A stretch of DNA of 36,385 bases from Sphingobacterium thalpophilum (GTDB lineage Bacteria; Bacteroidota; Bacteroidia; Chitinophagales; Chitinophagaceae). Shown here one piece after another: positions 24,331-34,248 of this stretch. Where the stretch lies: contig CAMBYC010000015.1 in assembly GCA_945871875.1 (NCBI GenBank), forward strand, positions 1 to 36,385, written 5' to 3'. The notes under the pieces were generated by a model. It was not told where the DNA came from, made no database searches, and worked only from the letters and a program-made list of their open reading frames with translations. The position numbers were made by a program, and so were the translations under genes. The stretch's first letter is position 1, and every line of letters starts with the position of its first letter.

Positions 24331-26445
24331 CTATAAATTTTTTTTCGATAGTTCAATGAGTTTCGAATCCTGCATTTTTTCACGATAGAAAGTAACAGAT
24401 TGAATCAACCCTTTATAAGAATGAACTGAAACTCCATTCGGATCAATCATATCTCCTGCATCCTGTCCTAAATAAATATCTCCATCATTGGAATGAATGG
24501 ATTGTATAGGGAGCAACATTTTTCGCTGTCCAATTAATTTCCCATCGGCAAAAAACTTAATAACGTTATTATAGTTTTCAATTACTGCTACAAGATGCGA
24601 CCATTTATTAATGATTTCTATTGCTCCGTCAACAAATTGAAGATGCTGATTATGTGCTACCACAAAACCAGGTACTCCGTTTTCTAAAAAGATCGCCCAA
24701 CCATCATTTTTTGATCCGCAAGAAGCAATAATTCCATCAGGCGATGCTGGTTTAACCAAACATTCGATAACAAAAGTGCCTCTTGAAGGGTCTAACTCCG
24801 GCTTAGTTATTATAACTCTGGTGGTACCGTCATTGAAATTCCCACTAACCCTTCTTTGATCTTTTTTCAAAACTACCCCCTGAAATAGGATATCATTTTC
24901 TGGTTGTGAATTTATGGTAGTATTTCCAAAATCAATCGAAAGGAGTTTACCTATTTTTACATTATCCATAAGTTCGGCATCTGGTCTAGGAACTTCAGCT
25001 TTATATCCAGTTTCTTTTTTAAGTTGCTCGAGTTCTAGTTTTAAATGATTCTCAATTGCCAAAAATGCTGGTTTCTTTGCAAGATTGTATAATTCAGCTG
25101 GGTCATTTACAACATCATACAACTCATCAATGTCATCAATATCGGGGGTAGTTGAATAAAGGTATTTTTCTGTTCGAATGGCTGTTATTCGGGGAATAAA
25201 ATAATTAAGATCTGACCAGTAAGTAAAGAGAAACGACTTTCTCCAATTCTTATTCTTTCCATGTAATAATGGGACTATACTTTTGCCCTGGATTTGTGCA
25301 GGAATTGATACACCAGCCATTTCAAGAAAAGTAGGAGCAATATCGGCATTGAGTATCATTTCTGAAATCGTCAGATTCGCGTTTGCTAATTTTGGATAGC
25401 GCATGATCAATGGAATTCGCATGGATTCGTTATATGCTAGGCGTTTATCTCCTAAACCATGTTCTCCATGAAAATATCCATTGTCGCCGGCAAATACGAT
25501 TATCGTATTGTCTAAAATTCCTTTTTTTTTCAACAATTCATACATTTCTCCTAGTCCATTATCAACTGCATTGATGCATCGCAGGTAATCTTTTTGTTTA
25601 CCTCTTCCTGTTTTTGCAGGCCATGGGGCAGGCTGACGCTTTTTTTGAGGAATTATTGTAGAGAGGTCTTTATCCCTAATACGATGTCGTTGCTCTACAT
25701 TTACCACCGTTCTTTGCCAGGCTGGTTTGTTTTCCATATTATCGAGCCAACTTGCAGGTGTAGGAACAGAATCATTGATGAATAAATTTTTGTCACGATC
25801 AGGGGGTGTAAATGGCTCATGTACAGCTTTGTGGGACAAATAAACACAAAATGGTTTATCCGCATTTTTGTCGATAAAATTCAAAGCATATTTATTCAGT
25901 TCGTCTGTGATATATCCTTCATTCCGAATATTTTTTCCATTAATATTCAGATTATTGCCAAAATATTGACCTTGCCCCGGGAAGCTGCACCAGTAATCCC
26001 ATCCTTTTCTGGGTTCATTACTTTCTGCCATGTGCCATTTGCCAATAAAAGCTGTTGCATAGCCTTCGCCCTGTAGTATTTGCCCAAATGAAAGCGTTTT
26101 GTCAGGATTTAATTCGCGGCCTTCCTGATTGGTGTTAACGCCGTTAGTTTGAGGAAACATTCCAGTTAAAAAAGTTGCCCGTGAAGGAGCACAGAGAGAA
26201 TGCGTGCAGAAGGCATTTTTGAAATGTACCCCTTCATTGCGAAGTTGATCAATATGTGGGGTTTTCAGAAATGGATATCGTCCAGTAAATCCCATAGCAT
26301 CCCACCTTAAATCATCAACAAGAACAAAAATTATATTAGGCCTTTCAACCAAATGTTTTTTTTGGGGCTGTGCTGCACATAACGAAGGCATCCAAAAAAA
26401 CAACCAAAAAAAGATGATAGAATAAAAATGTTTATAAAAATTCAT
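24331..26445 (-). CDS. Sulfatase with C-terminal LamG-like domain
   Basis: A 704-residue sulfatase with a signal peptide (hydrophobic residues 9-24). The sulfatase part (about residues 34-490) has PNIIFVLVDDLRWD, formylglycine Cys85 in CAPSR, FIGKWHMAES, YLSHKAVHEPF and FAGDNGYFHGEHGLGDKR. Residues about 520-704 form an extra beta-rich domain with FVIECLVKP, GWAIFLENGVPGFV, WSHLVAVIEN, FADGKLIGQ and GDIYLGQDAG, the pattern of LamG/concanavalin-like domains. Family sulfatases usually end near 500 residues, so this is a fusion and the extra part may bind carbohydrate. It is the first sulfatase gene of the run, after a 209-nt gap. Confidence 0.9.
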   Translation of the reverse strand: MNFYKHFYSIIFFWLFFWMPSLCAAQPQKKHLVERPNIIFVLVDDLRWDAMGFTGRYPFLKTPHIDQLRNEGVHFKNAFCTHSLCAPSRATFLTGMFPQTNGVNTNQEGRELNPDKTLSFGQILQGEGYATAFIGKWHMAESNEPRKGWDYWCSFPGQGQYFGNNLNINGKNIRNEGYITDELNKYALNFIDKNADKPFCVYLSHKAVHEPFTPPDRDKNLFINDSVPTPASWLDNMENKPAWQRTVVNVEQRHRIRDKDLSTIIPQKKRQPAPWPAKTGRGKQKDYLRCINAVDNGLGEMYELLKKKGILDNTIIVFAGDNGYFHGEHGLGDKRLAYNESMRIPLIMRYPKLANANLTISEMILNADIAPTFLEMAGVSIPAQIQGKSIVPLLHGKNKNWRKSFLFTYWSDLNYFIPRITAIRTEKYLYSTTPDIDDIDELYDVVNDPAELYNLAKKPAFLAIENHLKLELEQLKKETGYKAEVPRPDAELMDNVKIGKLLSIDFGNTTINSQPENDILFQGVVLKKDQRRVSGNFNDGTTRVIITKPELDPSRGTFVIECLVKPASPDGIIASCGSKNDGWAIFLENGVPGFVVAHNQHLQFVDGAIEIINKWSHLVAVIENYNNVIKFFADGKLIGQRKMLLPIQSIHSNDGDIYLGQDAGDMIDPNGVSVHSYKGLIQSVTFYREKMQDSKLIELSKKNL

Positions 26446-26654
26446 TATTAGTTTTTTATCTCTATTTAAATAATATACAATTGAAATTTAGCACTTTGAG
26501 ATTGTCAAACTCAAGGGCTTTTTCTTTCCTCAAAATTTTTGCGGCTTCGCCAGTGAGCCTAAATAATAATCACTTATTTTTTAAAATATTTTGCATTTTT
26601 TCATTTTGTGATTTAAATTAATTTCAGATAAGTTTTTCAAATTCAATGATCATA
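26446..26654 (-). other. Gap between GH71/99-like and sulfatase genes
   Basis: A 209-bp gap inside the PUL strand. On the transcribed strand it holds GGCT-CACTGGCGA-AGCC and a TTGAG/CTCAA inverted repeat (26496-26514). TTTG-N17-TGAGTTTG is a poor match to the Bacteroidota promoter. It could contain an internal promoter for the sulfatase genes or a processing site; neither is strongly supported. Confidence 0.25.
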
Positions 26655-27974
26655 TTAACGAATAGGCTTAACATTTGAATATCCAGTTTCTCCACGAAAC
26701 CAATTGCCAGCTTTGCCTGTAAGCCATAAATAATAATCTGAATCTAAGTTGTTTTCAATACCTACGAATTTGTTTTTGCCATTCAACGGTAACTCATGCT
26801 CTCGAAGGCATTTGAAAATTGAAGTGCCTTCATCAATTTCATCAAACATCGCCACGTACAAAGATTGTGCTCCTGCATGTTTTGCACCCACAACTTGTTT
26901 CCATAAAAAATCACCTTCATTTCTTGGAATGGCGTTGTAAATAGCAGTATTATTTTTTAAATTGCCCCAGCTAAATCCGGGAAAAACAAGAGGTACATAA
27001 TCAACGTTATTGTCCTTACACCATTGAATATCTTTTGGCAATGATTTCAGTGCTACTTTGTCATAGTTGTTTTGATTATATCTTCCAACAGCCCAAGGCA
27101 TTATTATATCACATTTTTTAATAACCGCATGTAAACTGGGATCGTTTTCGGTATCTTTCGATAAAGTTCTCCAATAGTATGGAACGCCCAACATAACTGA
27201 AACTTTTTTAGTGGGTCCCTTAATTTTATCAACTAAATTATCTACATCAGCAATGGTATATTTTCTGCCATCTTTAAAACCAACACCCCAAAATACCACT
27301 AATGGTTTTTTATTATGTCTTAAATAATTGGGATTAATTTTGTTGTTAAAAAGTGAAAATAAGCACTGTAATTCTTCCCAGTCTGTTTGTATATAAGCCA
27401 AATCTGCGCTAGTACATCCGCTTAAATCGTACATAACGCAAATTGCCTTATTGTATTTATTGGCTGCTTTTAAAGCATTTTGCAATACTTTATTAAAATG
27501 TGCCTTTCCTTTAGGGTTAGATTCCTTTATTTCATTTACAAATCGTTGCATAAAAACACCATTAATTCCATATTCTTTCATCCATTTAAAATGGAGATCA
27601 ACTGTTTCTTCATCTATAGGGCTAAATAGTTTTGCATTATCTCCATTGGCAAAAGAAAAAGGAGTAGTATATTGTTTTGTATATTCCCTCATGTCAGGCC
27701 AAAAATCTACAGAGGTACAACCAGGCGCAAAACCACCACAACTTTTTTTTTGATAGTGTCGCCAGCCTCTTTCTGCTCCATCTCCTTCTGCTGTAAACCA
27801 ACCTTGGTAACCAGCCATTACTAGGTTTTTATAGGATGTATAATTACAGCCTTTTTCGTTGTATATAACTTCTTTTACAACTGGAGTTTCAAAGCCACTA
27901 ACATGCTTGTTTTTATAATAAGCATGAGCAACTATAAATATTGTAAGCATAGCAGTTATTGGTAAGCTTTTCAT
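26655..27974 (-). CDS. GH71/99-like glycoside hydrolase, ExxE intact
   Basis: An exported glycoside hydrolase-like protein of the GH71/99-like group, 439 residues, with an N-terminal hydrophobic segment. Group motifs are GYQGWFTAEGDG with GWRHY (about residues 54-73), GVFMQRF, VMYDLSG, VFWGVGF, PWAVGRYN and FPGFSWGNL. The end of the barrel has YVAMFDEIDEGTSIFK, with Glu379 and Glu382 spaced as the catalytic pair of GH99 endo-alpha-mannosidases (NEWHEG type). This suggests an active enzyme on alpha-mannose-type linkages. Substrates of the group are poorly defined. It lies 62 nt after the GH99-like lipoprotein gene. Confidence 0.78.
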   Translation of the reverse strand: MKSLPITAMLTIFIVAHAYYKNKHVSGFETPVVKEVIYNEKGCNYTSYKNLVMAGYQGWFTAEGDGAERGWRHYQKKSCGGFAPGCTSVDFWPDMREYTKQYTTPFSFANGDNAKLFSPIDEETVDLHFKWMKEYGINGVFMQRFVNEIKESNPKGKAHFNKVLQNALKAANKYNKAICVMYDLSGCTSADLAYIQTDWEELQCLFSLFNNKINPNYLRHNKKPLVVFWGVGFKDGRKYTIADVDNLVDKIKGPTKKVSVMLGVPYYWRTLSKDTENDPSLHAVIKKCDIIMPWAVGRYNQNNYDKVALKSLPKDIQWCKDNNVDYVPLVFPGFSWGNLKNNTAIYNAIPRNEGDFLWKQVVGAKHAGAQSLYVAMFDEIDEGTSIFKCLREHELPLNGKNKFVGIENNLDSDYYLWLTGKAGNWFRGETGYSNVKPIR

Positions 27975-28036
27975 GTTTTCATAGACTTAAAAAAGATTAC
28001 GCGTTTTGAATTGATAAAAAGACCTAATTCATTATG

Positions 28037-29149
28037 TTAAGGCTTCTTAAACTGTTGCTTGGTAATATTTAAATATAAGTCACCGTAAGAAACTGAAGAC
28101 TCTAGTTGCATATCTTCATCCCATTTGTTCCAAGAATCTATAAGGATCAAGCGAGTGGTAGCACTAGCATTCATTTTTGCTACATTACATAGTTGTTTAT
28201 ACATTTTTCCATCATCCGTTCTTGGATAGTTTGGTGTAATAGCAGTTGGTTGCAAAATTTTCCAATCATATGCAGGCGTTATATTAGGAACATAATCGAT
28301 TCCTCCCATATTTTTAGCAAAGTACTCTTTAGAATATTTCCAATTCTGATCCATTGTTTGAGGAAGTAACCACCATCTGTCCCAATCGTTTAATTGAGAA
28401 CTATAACTTTGATGATAAATAGCATCTACACAACCTTGGAACCTAAAAGGGTATCTAGCTGGTGGAGACCATCTCTCTTGCATTCCTACGATATACATTT
28501 CAAAGCCCAATGTTTTTAACCTGGTTCTTAATGTAGTATAAATATTGACATTATTATTTGAAAAAAGTAAGTGTGCATTCATCAAATACAACAGTCTTTT
28601 ACCGTTTACTTTAACATAATTTTCATTATTCATTTGTGCCGCCATTTTAATGATGTCTTGAAAAAATTGTTCCAATTTTACTGCATCATTTTCAAGTGGA
28701 GCCGTATTTGAAATAGCAAAAGTGGTGTTTGAAAAATTATAGGCTAAAGCAAATTTTAAGTTATCTGTATTTGCATCTAGGAAAGATTTAACAGTAGAGG
28801 AATCAGCCCTAAAATTTATCAAGTCTCTGCTTACCGACCTAAAAGGGAAAAGAAAATAATCAACCCCACCTCGTTTAGCTTGTTGAATATGATTGGTCAT
28901 GATATTGGGCAACACAACACCATTTGTCATAGAATATTTTCCTACCGAAGGAACTTGGGTAATGGAAGTATTAAAAGCGGTGAAATTATAATAAAATGCA
29001 CCTACAATATAATCTGTGGTAACAGTTATTTCTTTAATAGTATAGTTTAATATATTATCTGTTACCGAAGGGGCATTGCTCTTTTTTGTACAAGAAGAAA
29101 AAATACTAAGTGCAGATATTATAAGTAGTGAAAATTTTATTTTTTTCAT
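28037..29149 (-). CDS. GH99/WbsX-like lipoprotein with altered catalytic motif
   Basis: A surface-type lipoprotein of 370 residues: signal peptide with lipobox FSSC (Cys20), followed by TKKSN. The barrel starts with YIVGAFYYNF, typical of GH99/WbsX-like proteins, and ends with LILIDSWNKWDEDMQLES. In GH99 enzymes the matching stretch is NEWHEG, with two catalytic glutamates three residues apart. Here the first is Lys342 and only Glu345 remains. It may be an endo-acting enzyme with changed mechanism or a glycan-binding relative. The gene starts 2 nt after the susD stop, so it belongs to the SusCD operon. Confidence 0.72.
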   Translation of the reverse strand: MKKIKFSLLIISALSIFSSCTKKSNAPSVTDNILNYTIKEITVTTDYIVGAFYYNFTAFNTSITQVPSVGKYSMTNGVVLPNIMTNHIQQAKRGGVDYFLFPFRSVSRDLINFRADSSTVKSFLDANTDNLKFALAYNFSNTTFAISNTAPLENDAVKLEQFFQDIIKMAAQMNNENYVKVNGKRLLYLMNAHLLFSNNNVNIYTTLRTRLKTLGFEMYIVGMQERWSPPARYPFRFQGCVDAIYHQSYSSQLNDWDRWWLLPQTMDQNWKYSKEYFAKNMGGIDYVPNITPAYDWKILQPTAITPNYPRTDDGKMYKQLCNVAKMNASATTRLILIDSWNKWDEDMQLESSVSYGDLYLNITKQQFKKP

Positions 29150-29151
29150 AA

Positions 29152-30960
29152 TTATGGTTTATAAGTTTTTATAACGGTTACAGTAAATCCTGAAGCCAAT
29201 CCTGCTGCCCGGACTGATTGTATTGTAGTTCCATACCATTTATTCATTCCAGATAAATCATAATAAACGCGCATGGCATTAAAATCAGGCACGGTGTAAG
29301 GCATAGCAAACTTTAAATTATTATAAGGATTGGTAGTTTCTTCAGTAAAGTTTGGAATACCTAAGTGTTTAAGCGCACTTTCATATCCAACTGGGTTTTG
29401 AGAACTAACTGCAGAAGGATAAAATCCCCTACCAGGAATATCTTGAAACAACAATGAAGCATAGGACGGATTGGTATGGGGTGATAAATTTAGCACCCTT
29501 GTTTGGCGTTGTAAGCACCAACCATCAAAAGGTTGATCGGGAAAATAATTTAGCCATAACTGATGATATATCTTATTGATATCTCCTGAAGGTATATCAG
29601 CATTTACTAAATGAAGATAATTCCACAGACCAATACCTGTTGTGCCAAATTTTATTCCATTTCCGGCTTTATATAAATCCCTTAATGTTGAAGGGATACC
29701 CCAAAAAGCAAAATTAGCATCAATACCTGAGGTGTAATAACTTTCTGCAGTTTTGCTTCCTCCAAGATTCAAGATATTGGCTTGTGCCTTTAAAAACTGT
29801 GCTTCGGCAAAGCTTAGTACAGTAAGCGGTCTTGTAGGATTGTTAAGAATATTTAATGAAAACATTGAATATGCACTAACCCCATTTATACCCCCATTAT
29901 TTGCCTGATTTTGAGGATCTATTCCTCCTGAAAGCTGAGGGGTCCAACCGGGTAAAAGTATTTTTGATTTTGGAATCCCATAATGTGGGATTGGATAAGT
30001 GATGACGTATAAAGAATCATTAAGGGTGCTTGAAACGGTATCGGTAACTCTATACCTACTGGTAAGCTTCACTGAATCAAAATAATAGTTTATTCTAGGA
30101 TCTTTATAAGATCTTAAATACATAAACATAATATCAGACATTCTTGGAAAAAAGCTAGCGAAATTGGCTCTAATATACGTTTTATAATATGGGTTTTCAT
30201 TACCTATTACATTTTCATAAGCCACTTTTGCTGTTTCAGTTTCTGCCCCTATTAATGTGGCTTCATTGGCCATAACATCTTTCACTTCTGAATCAGCTAA
30301 GGATCCTAAGTTTCTTCTGCATCTCAATGCAATTTTTAATCGAAGTGTATTGGCAAATTTTACCCAATTTAGCAATTGTGTGCCTGATGTTCCATATAGA
30401 ACATCATAAGCCAACCTGTCTTTTGTGCTATTTACATTGATAGTAGTACTTGCAGTTTTTAGCATCCTCAATATTTTGACGTAAGCCGAATCTTCTGACT
30501 CAAATTTGATTTCAGTAAGATAATCGGAATTGTTACCTTCTGCCATTGGTATTGATCCAAAATATCCTGTAAGAATTGAATACACATAGGCTTTCCAAAT
30601 TTTTGCAATTTGAACCCTGTTATTATAAAGAGAATCTTTGCCAAATTGTGTTTCAATTTGAGTTAAATTTTGTAAGATATTTACATAAAAATTTTGCCAT
30701 ACGCCTTGGTCACCATTGGCATATCTTCCAATTGCCGTTCCATAATTGGCAATTTCCCACATATTTACATTTATGCCATTATTAATTCCTGTTGACCCTA
30801 CCCAATCCCCAGTTCTTTTAACAGAAACTGCTAGTAAAGCTTCAGGTGTAGCATTAACAAATTGTGTGGGGTCAGTATTTAATTCTTCAAATTTCTTTGT
30901 GCAAGATGACAAACTAATTGTAACAAGCAACACAAATAACAAATAAATTATTCTGTTCAT
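29152..30960 (-). CDS. SusD/RagB-like glycan-binding lipoprotein
   Basis: The outer-membrane surface lipoprotein that captures the glycan and forms the lid of the SusC channel. The 602 residues begin with a lipoprotein signal (LSSC, Cys20), followed by TKKFEELNTDPTQF, a common SusD-like_2 opening. The helical TPR-like core includes VQIAKIWKAYVYSILTGYFGSIP (about residues 117-139), and WVKFANTLRLKIALRCR is a further family segment. It follows susC after 24 nt with AAAGGATAAAA before the ATG. It is longer than the roughly 500-550 residues usual for SusD. Confidence 0.93.
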   Translation of the reverse strand: MNRIIYLLFVLLVTISLSSCTKKFEELNTDPTQFVNATPEALLAVSVKRTGDWVGSTGINNGINVNMWEIANYGTAIGRYANGDQGVWQNFYVNILQNLTQIETQFGKDSLYNNRVQIAKIWKAYVYSILTGYFGSIPMAEGNNSDYLTEIKFESEDSAYVKILRMLKTASTTINVNSTKDRLAYDVLYGTSGTQLLNWVKFANTLRLKIALRCRRNLGSLADSEVKDVMANEATLIGAETETAKVAYENVIGNENPYYKTYIRANFASFFPRMSDIMFMYLRSYKDPRINYYFDSVKLTSRYRVTDTVSSTLNDSLYVITYPIPHYGIPKSKILLPGWTPQLSGGIDPQNQANNGGINGVSAYSMFSLNILNNPTRPLTVLSFAEAQFLKAQANILNLGGSKTAESYYTSGIDANFAFWGIPSTLRDLYKAGNGIKFGTTGIGLWNYLHLVNADIPSGDINKIYHQLWLNYFPDQPFDGWCLQRQTRVLNLSPHTNPSYASLLFQDIPGRGFYPSAVSSQNPVGYESALKHLGIPNFTEETTNPYNNLKFAMPYTVPDFNAMRVYYDLSGMNKWYGTTIQSVRAAGLASGFTVTVIKTYKP

Positions 30961-30984
30961 TTTTATCCTTTTTTTAATGATTTA

Positions 30985-33900
30985 TTAGAAACTTAATTTA
31001 ATTGAACCACCAAATGTTGCATATGGAAAGGATCCGCCAGATTCAACTCCCATAGTAGCATTTCCTGCACCTACTGCAGATTCGGGGTCAATACCGTATG
31101 GAGTTGCTTGGTAAATTTGCCATATATTTCTACCCGTTAATGCAACATAAGAACCTTTTATAAAACTCTTTTTGCCAAAAAAGTTTTTATTAAAGGTATA
31201 ACCCAATATTATTTCACTAATCCTAACAGAAGTAGCATCAAAAGTAATTGCTGGCACATTGCTTATAACTTTATCACTAGCGAATATGGTTGGATTTATC
31301 CAGCCCAGAAATTTATCACCAACTATTAGATTTCCCTTGCTATCAGTTAAAAGAACACCACCTAAGCCAGTTTTGGGTATATATGCATTTGGATATACAG
31401 CTCCTTTAATACGATTTGAATCTGCATAACGAATTACAGTAGTCCCAACAGTCTGACCTATATTTCTTCTTTCATTATCATTTTCTCCTAAGATAAAATT
31501 GCTCAAGAAAAACGCATCTCTTCCCTCAAGAGATGTTAATGTGTTTCCTTGAAATACTGCTCTTGCATAAGATTCAGAAAATATTACACCCCCCATTTTA
31601 ACGGTAGCTGTAACCTGAATATTGAAACCCTTGTATGAAACTGAATTTGAAATTCCTCCAAACCATTTTGGACGAGGATTACCAGTTATTTGATTGAGGT
31701 TAATGATGTCTCTACCAGTTGCAGAAGCAACAAGTGTAGTGTCCCCTATCATAAATGGTACACTTCCAAGATGAATACCAAATGGTTGACCCACCATGGC
31801 ATTAACTGAATGTGATTGAGATAACCTACTACCTAATTGAATTCTACTTACATTAGGCAATATAGAAATTACCTCGTTTACGTTTTTAGAAAAATTCAAT
31901 CCAGTTTTCCAAGAAATATTTTTCTTTTGTATGATTTTTGCATTTGCATTTAGCTCAAATCCTTTATTTTGAATTTCTCCTGCATTGATTATTCTATTGT
32001 TAAAACCGGTTTCCCAAGGCGTTGTTATATTAACAATTTGATTGATTGTGCTATTGCTATAAATTGTTGCATTAAAGTCAATCTTATTATTAAATAAAGC
32101 CATCTCTAAGCCGATTTCTCTTGAAATTTGTTGCTCAGGTTTTAAATCAGGATTTTTCAATTGATTTGTATAAGATAATAGTGGACTTCCTAAAAACAAA
32201 CCTAATGTATTGTACGTATTTATTAATTGGTATGGATTGGTGCTGTTGCCAACTTTCGCATAGTTAGCCCTTAATTTTCCGAATGAAATAATCTTCTTAT
32301 TATTAATAAAATGCGAAAAGTTTATGTTAGCACCTATCCCCGGATAAAAGAAAGTGTTGTTCCTTAAAGGCAAGGTAGATGACCATTCTTGTCTTCCAGA
32401 AACATCTAGATATAAAAAATCTTTATATCCTAAAGTTGCTTTTGTATAAGCAGACTGTTGCCTTGATCTTGTTAAAGATTCTGATGCAGTAGGCACAGAA
32501 TTAGCATTACCAATACTTGGCATATTCTGAACTAGTAAAGCGCTTATTGATGCTGACCTTGACAAAATATTTATATCGTTTACACTAAATCCTGCTAAGG
32601 CATCTAAACTAAAGTTGTTGCCAATTTTTTTTGAATACAATGCTAATGCTTCATAAAACATATTGTTTTGTCGAGATAATAAATTTGAATAGCTGCCTAA
32701 TGGAACTAATCTACCACCAAGCTCTCTATGCACATAATTATCTACCGTTGACATGTCGGTCACTATCTGGCCCCTCAATTTTAAACCTGAAGTAATATTT
32801 GCAGTTGCTACAATAGCCCCATTAATTGCACTGCGGGTATCTTCGTTTGAATTGGCGTAAATAGACCAATATGGATTTTCTGTATTATTTACTTGATTGG
32901 TTACAGGAGAATTACCAAATTCGTCTCTATATGGAAGAAAAGCATCTAATCTTGTGCTTCTTGCCATATACACATAAGCTGCTAAGGGGTTACCTGGATC
33001 CAAATTTTTAACCATTCTGTTTTTTGTATTCCAATTGGTATAATTAACCCTTGATTCAACCTTCAAAAATTTACCTACATTCCTAGTAGCAGAAATGGAA
33101 AGATTATGTTTCTTTATAAGGTTAACATTTGGAACAACATCATTTCCATTTGTATACCCATAAGATAACCTAAATGCCGAGTTAGCATCAGATTTACTTA
33201 TAGATAAATTTGATGAAGTTGTAATTCCCGTTTGATAAAGATCACTCACATTGGTAGATTGCGGAACATATCCTTGAGGTATAGGTACTCCACTGAAGGA
33301 ATTATAGGGTTGTCCCAACATTGGCGCACCCCAACTTTGGTTAAAACTACCCATGTTGACACCATTATTATTCTTGTTAATGGTATTACCATTATTCTGT
33401 GCTAATCGCATACCAGTTCCTTCTCCATACACATTTTGGTAATCTGGGAAAGCTGTTACCTTATACGCTTGAACACTTTGGTTAAAATCAATACCGAGTG
33501 TTCCATCTCCACCAGGTTTTCCTTTTTTTAAAGTAATCAATATAGCCCCATTTGCAGCTTTTGCACCGTATAACGCAGCACCATTAGGTCCTTTTAACAC
33601 TGTAATGGATTCTATATCGTCTGGATTGATATTAGAAATTGGGTTGCCATAATCAAGATTACCTGTAGTTCCAATCGGGTTTTCAACTGGTACACCATCA
33701 ATTACCATTAAAGGCTGATTATTACCTGAAAATGAATTGTCGCCACGTAAAGTAAGCCTTACGCTAGAACCAGGTTGTCCAGTTCCTGTTACTTGCAATC
33801 CTGCAACTTTACCTGTTAATCCATTTAAGAAATTCAAATCTCTAGCTTCAGTAAGCGTTGTTGGGTCTACTGTTTGAGATGCATAAGTTACTGATTTTTG

Positions 33901-34248
33901 TTTGCGAGTAACGCCTAAGGCAGCAACAACTACCACATCCGCTAATTTTTCTTGACTAGGACTTAAATTTACGTTTATTTCTGAGCGTTTATCTACTATA
34001 ATTTCCTGTGTTATAAATCCTACAAAAGAAAAAACAAGGATGCCCTTTTCAAAATCGACTACGTTAATTTGATAAACACCATTTGCATTTGATACAACTT
34101 TATTGTTGGGATTAGACTTTACAGATATACTTGCCCCAACCAATGGAGCTCCATCTACATCTAGTATTGTTCCTTTTATTGGTTTCGCTTGTGCATAGAT
34201 CAGTGCTGATGTGAACAACATCAGCACAAGCATTATTAATTTACTCAT
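30985..34248 (-). CDS. SusC/RagA TonB-dependent glycan transporter
   Basis: The outer-membrane beta-barrel that imports oligosaccharides with TonB energy. The track uses a TTG start at 34278; the ATG at 34248 gives MSKLIMLVLMLFTSALIYAQ, a clean signal peptide, and 1087 residues. Domains in order are a carboxypeptidase-regulatory-like domain (about 21-97, GTILDVDGAPLVGASISV), the plug (about 100-240, with GKVAGLQVTGTGQPGSS and ESITVLKGPNGAALYGAKAANGAI), then the barrel ending in Phe. It is the first gene of its close-packed trio with susD and the GH99-like gene. No clear consensus promoter was found in the 82 nt before it. Confidence 0.94.
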   Translation of the reverse strand: MSKLIMLVLMLFTSALIYAQAKPIKGTILDVDGAPLVGASISVKSNPNNKVVSNANGVYQINVVDFEKGILVFSFVGFITQEIIVDKRSEINVNLSPSQEKLADVVVVAALGVTRKQKSVTYASQTVDPTTLTEARDLNFLNGLTGKVAGLQVTGTGQPGSSVRLTLRGDNSFSGNNQPLMVIDGVPVENPIGTTGNLDYGNPISNINPDDIESITVLKGPNGAALYGAKAANGAILITLKKGKPGGDGTLGIDFNQSVQAYKVTAFPDYQNVYGEGTGMRLAQNNGNTINKNNNGVNMGSFNQSWGAPMLGQPYNSFSGVPIPQGYVPQSTNVSDLYQTGITTSSNLSISKSDANSAFRLSYGYTNGNDVVPNVNLIKKHNLSISATRNVGKFLKVESRVNYTNWNTKNRMVKNLDPGNPLAAYVYMARSTRLDAFLPYRDEFGNSPVTNQVNNTENPYWSIYANSNEDTRSAINGAIVATANITSGLKLRGQIVTDMSTVDNYVHRELGGRLVPLGSYSNLLSRQNNMFYEALALYSKKIGNNFSLDALAGFSVNDINILSRSASISALLVQNMPSIGNANSVPTASESLTRSRQQSAYTKATLGYKDFLYLDVSGRQEWSSTLPLRNNTFFYPGIGANINFSHFINNKKIISFGKLRANYAKVGNSTNPYQLINTYNTLGLFLGSPLLSYTNQLKNPDLKPEQQISREIGLEMALFNNKIDFNATIYSNSTINQIVNITTPWETGFNNRIINAGEIQNKGFELNANAKIIQKKNISWKTGLNFSKNVNEVISILPNVSRIQLGSRLSQSHSVNAMVGQPFGIHLGSVPFMIGDTTLVASATGRDIINLNQITGNPRPKWFGGISNSVSYKGFNIQVTATVKMGGVIFSESYARAVFQGNTLTSLEGRDAFFLSNFILGENDNERRNIGQTVGTTVIRYADSNRIKGAVYPNAYIPKTGLGGVLLTDSKGNLIVGDKFLGWINPTIFASDKVISNVPAITFDATSVRISEIILGYTFNKNFFGKKSFIKGSYVALTGRNIWQIYQATPYGIDPESAVGAGNATMGVESGGSFPYATFGGSIKLSF

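Noticed and set aside
28037-29149. WbsX-like protein as a glycosyltransferase
   Set aside because: The WbsX name stems from LPS gene clusters; a lipobox and position in a SusCD operon fit a surface glycan-processing or binding role better.
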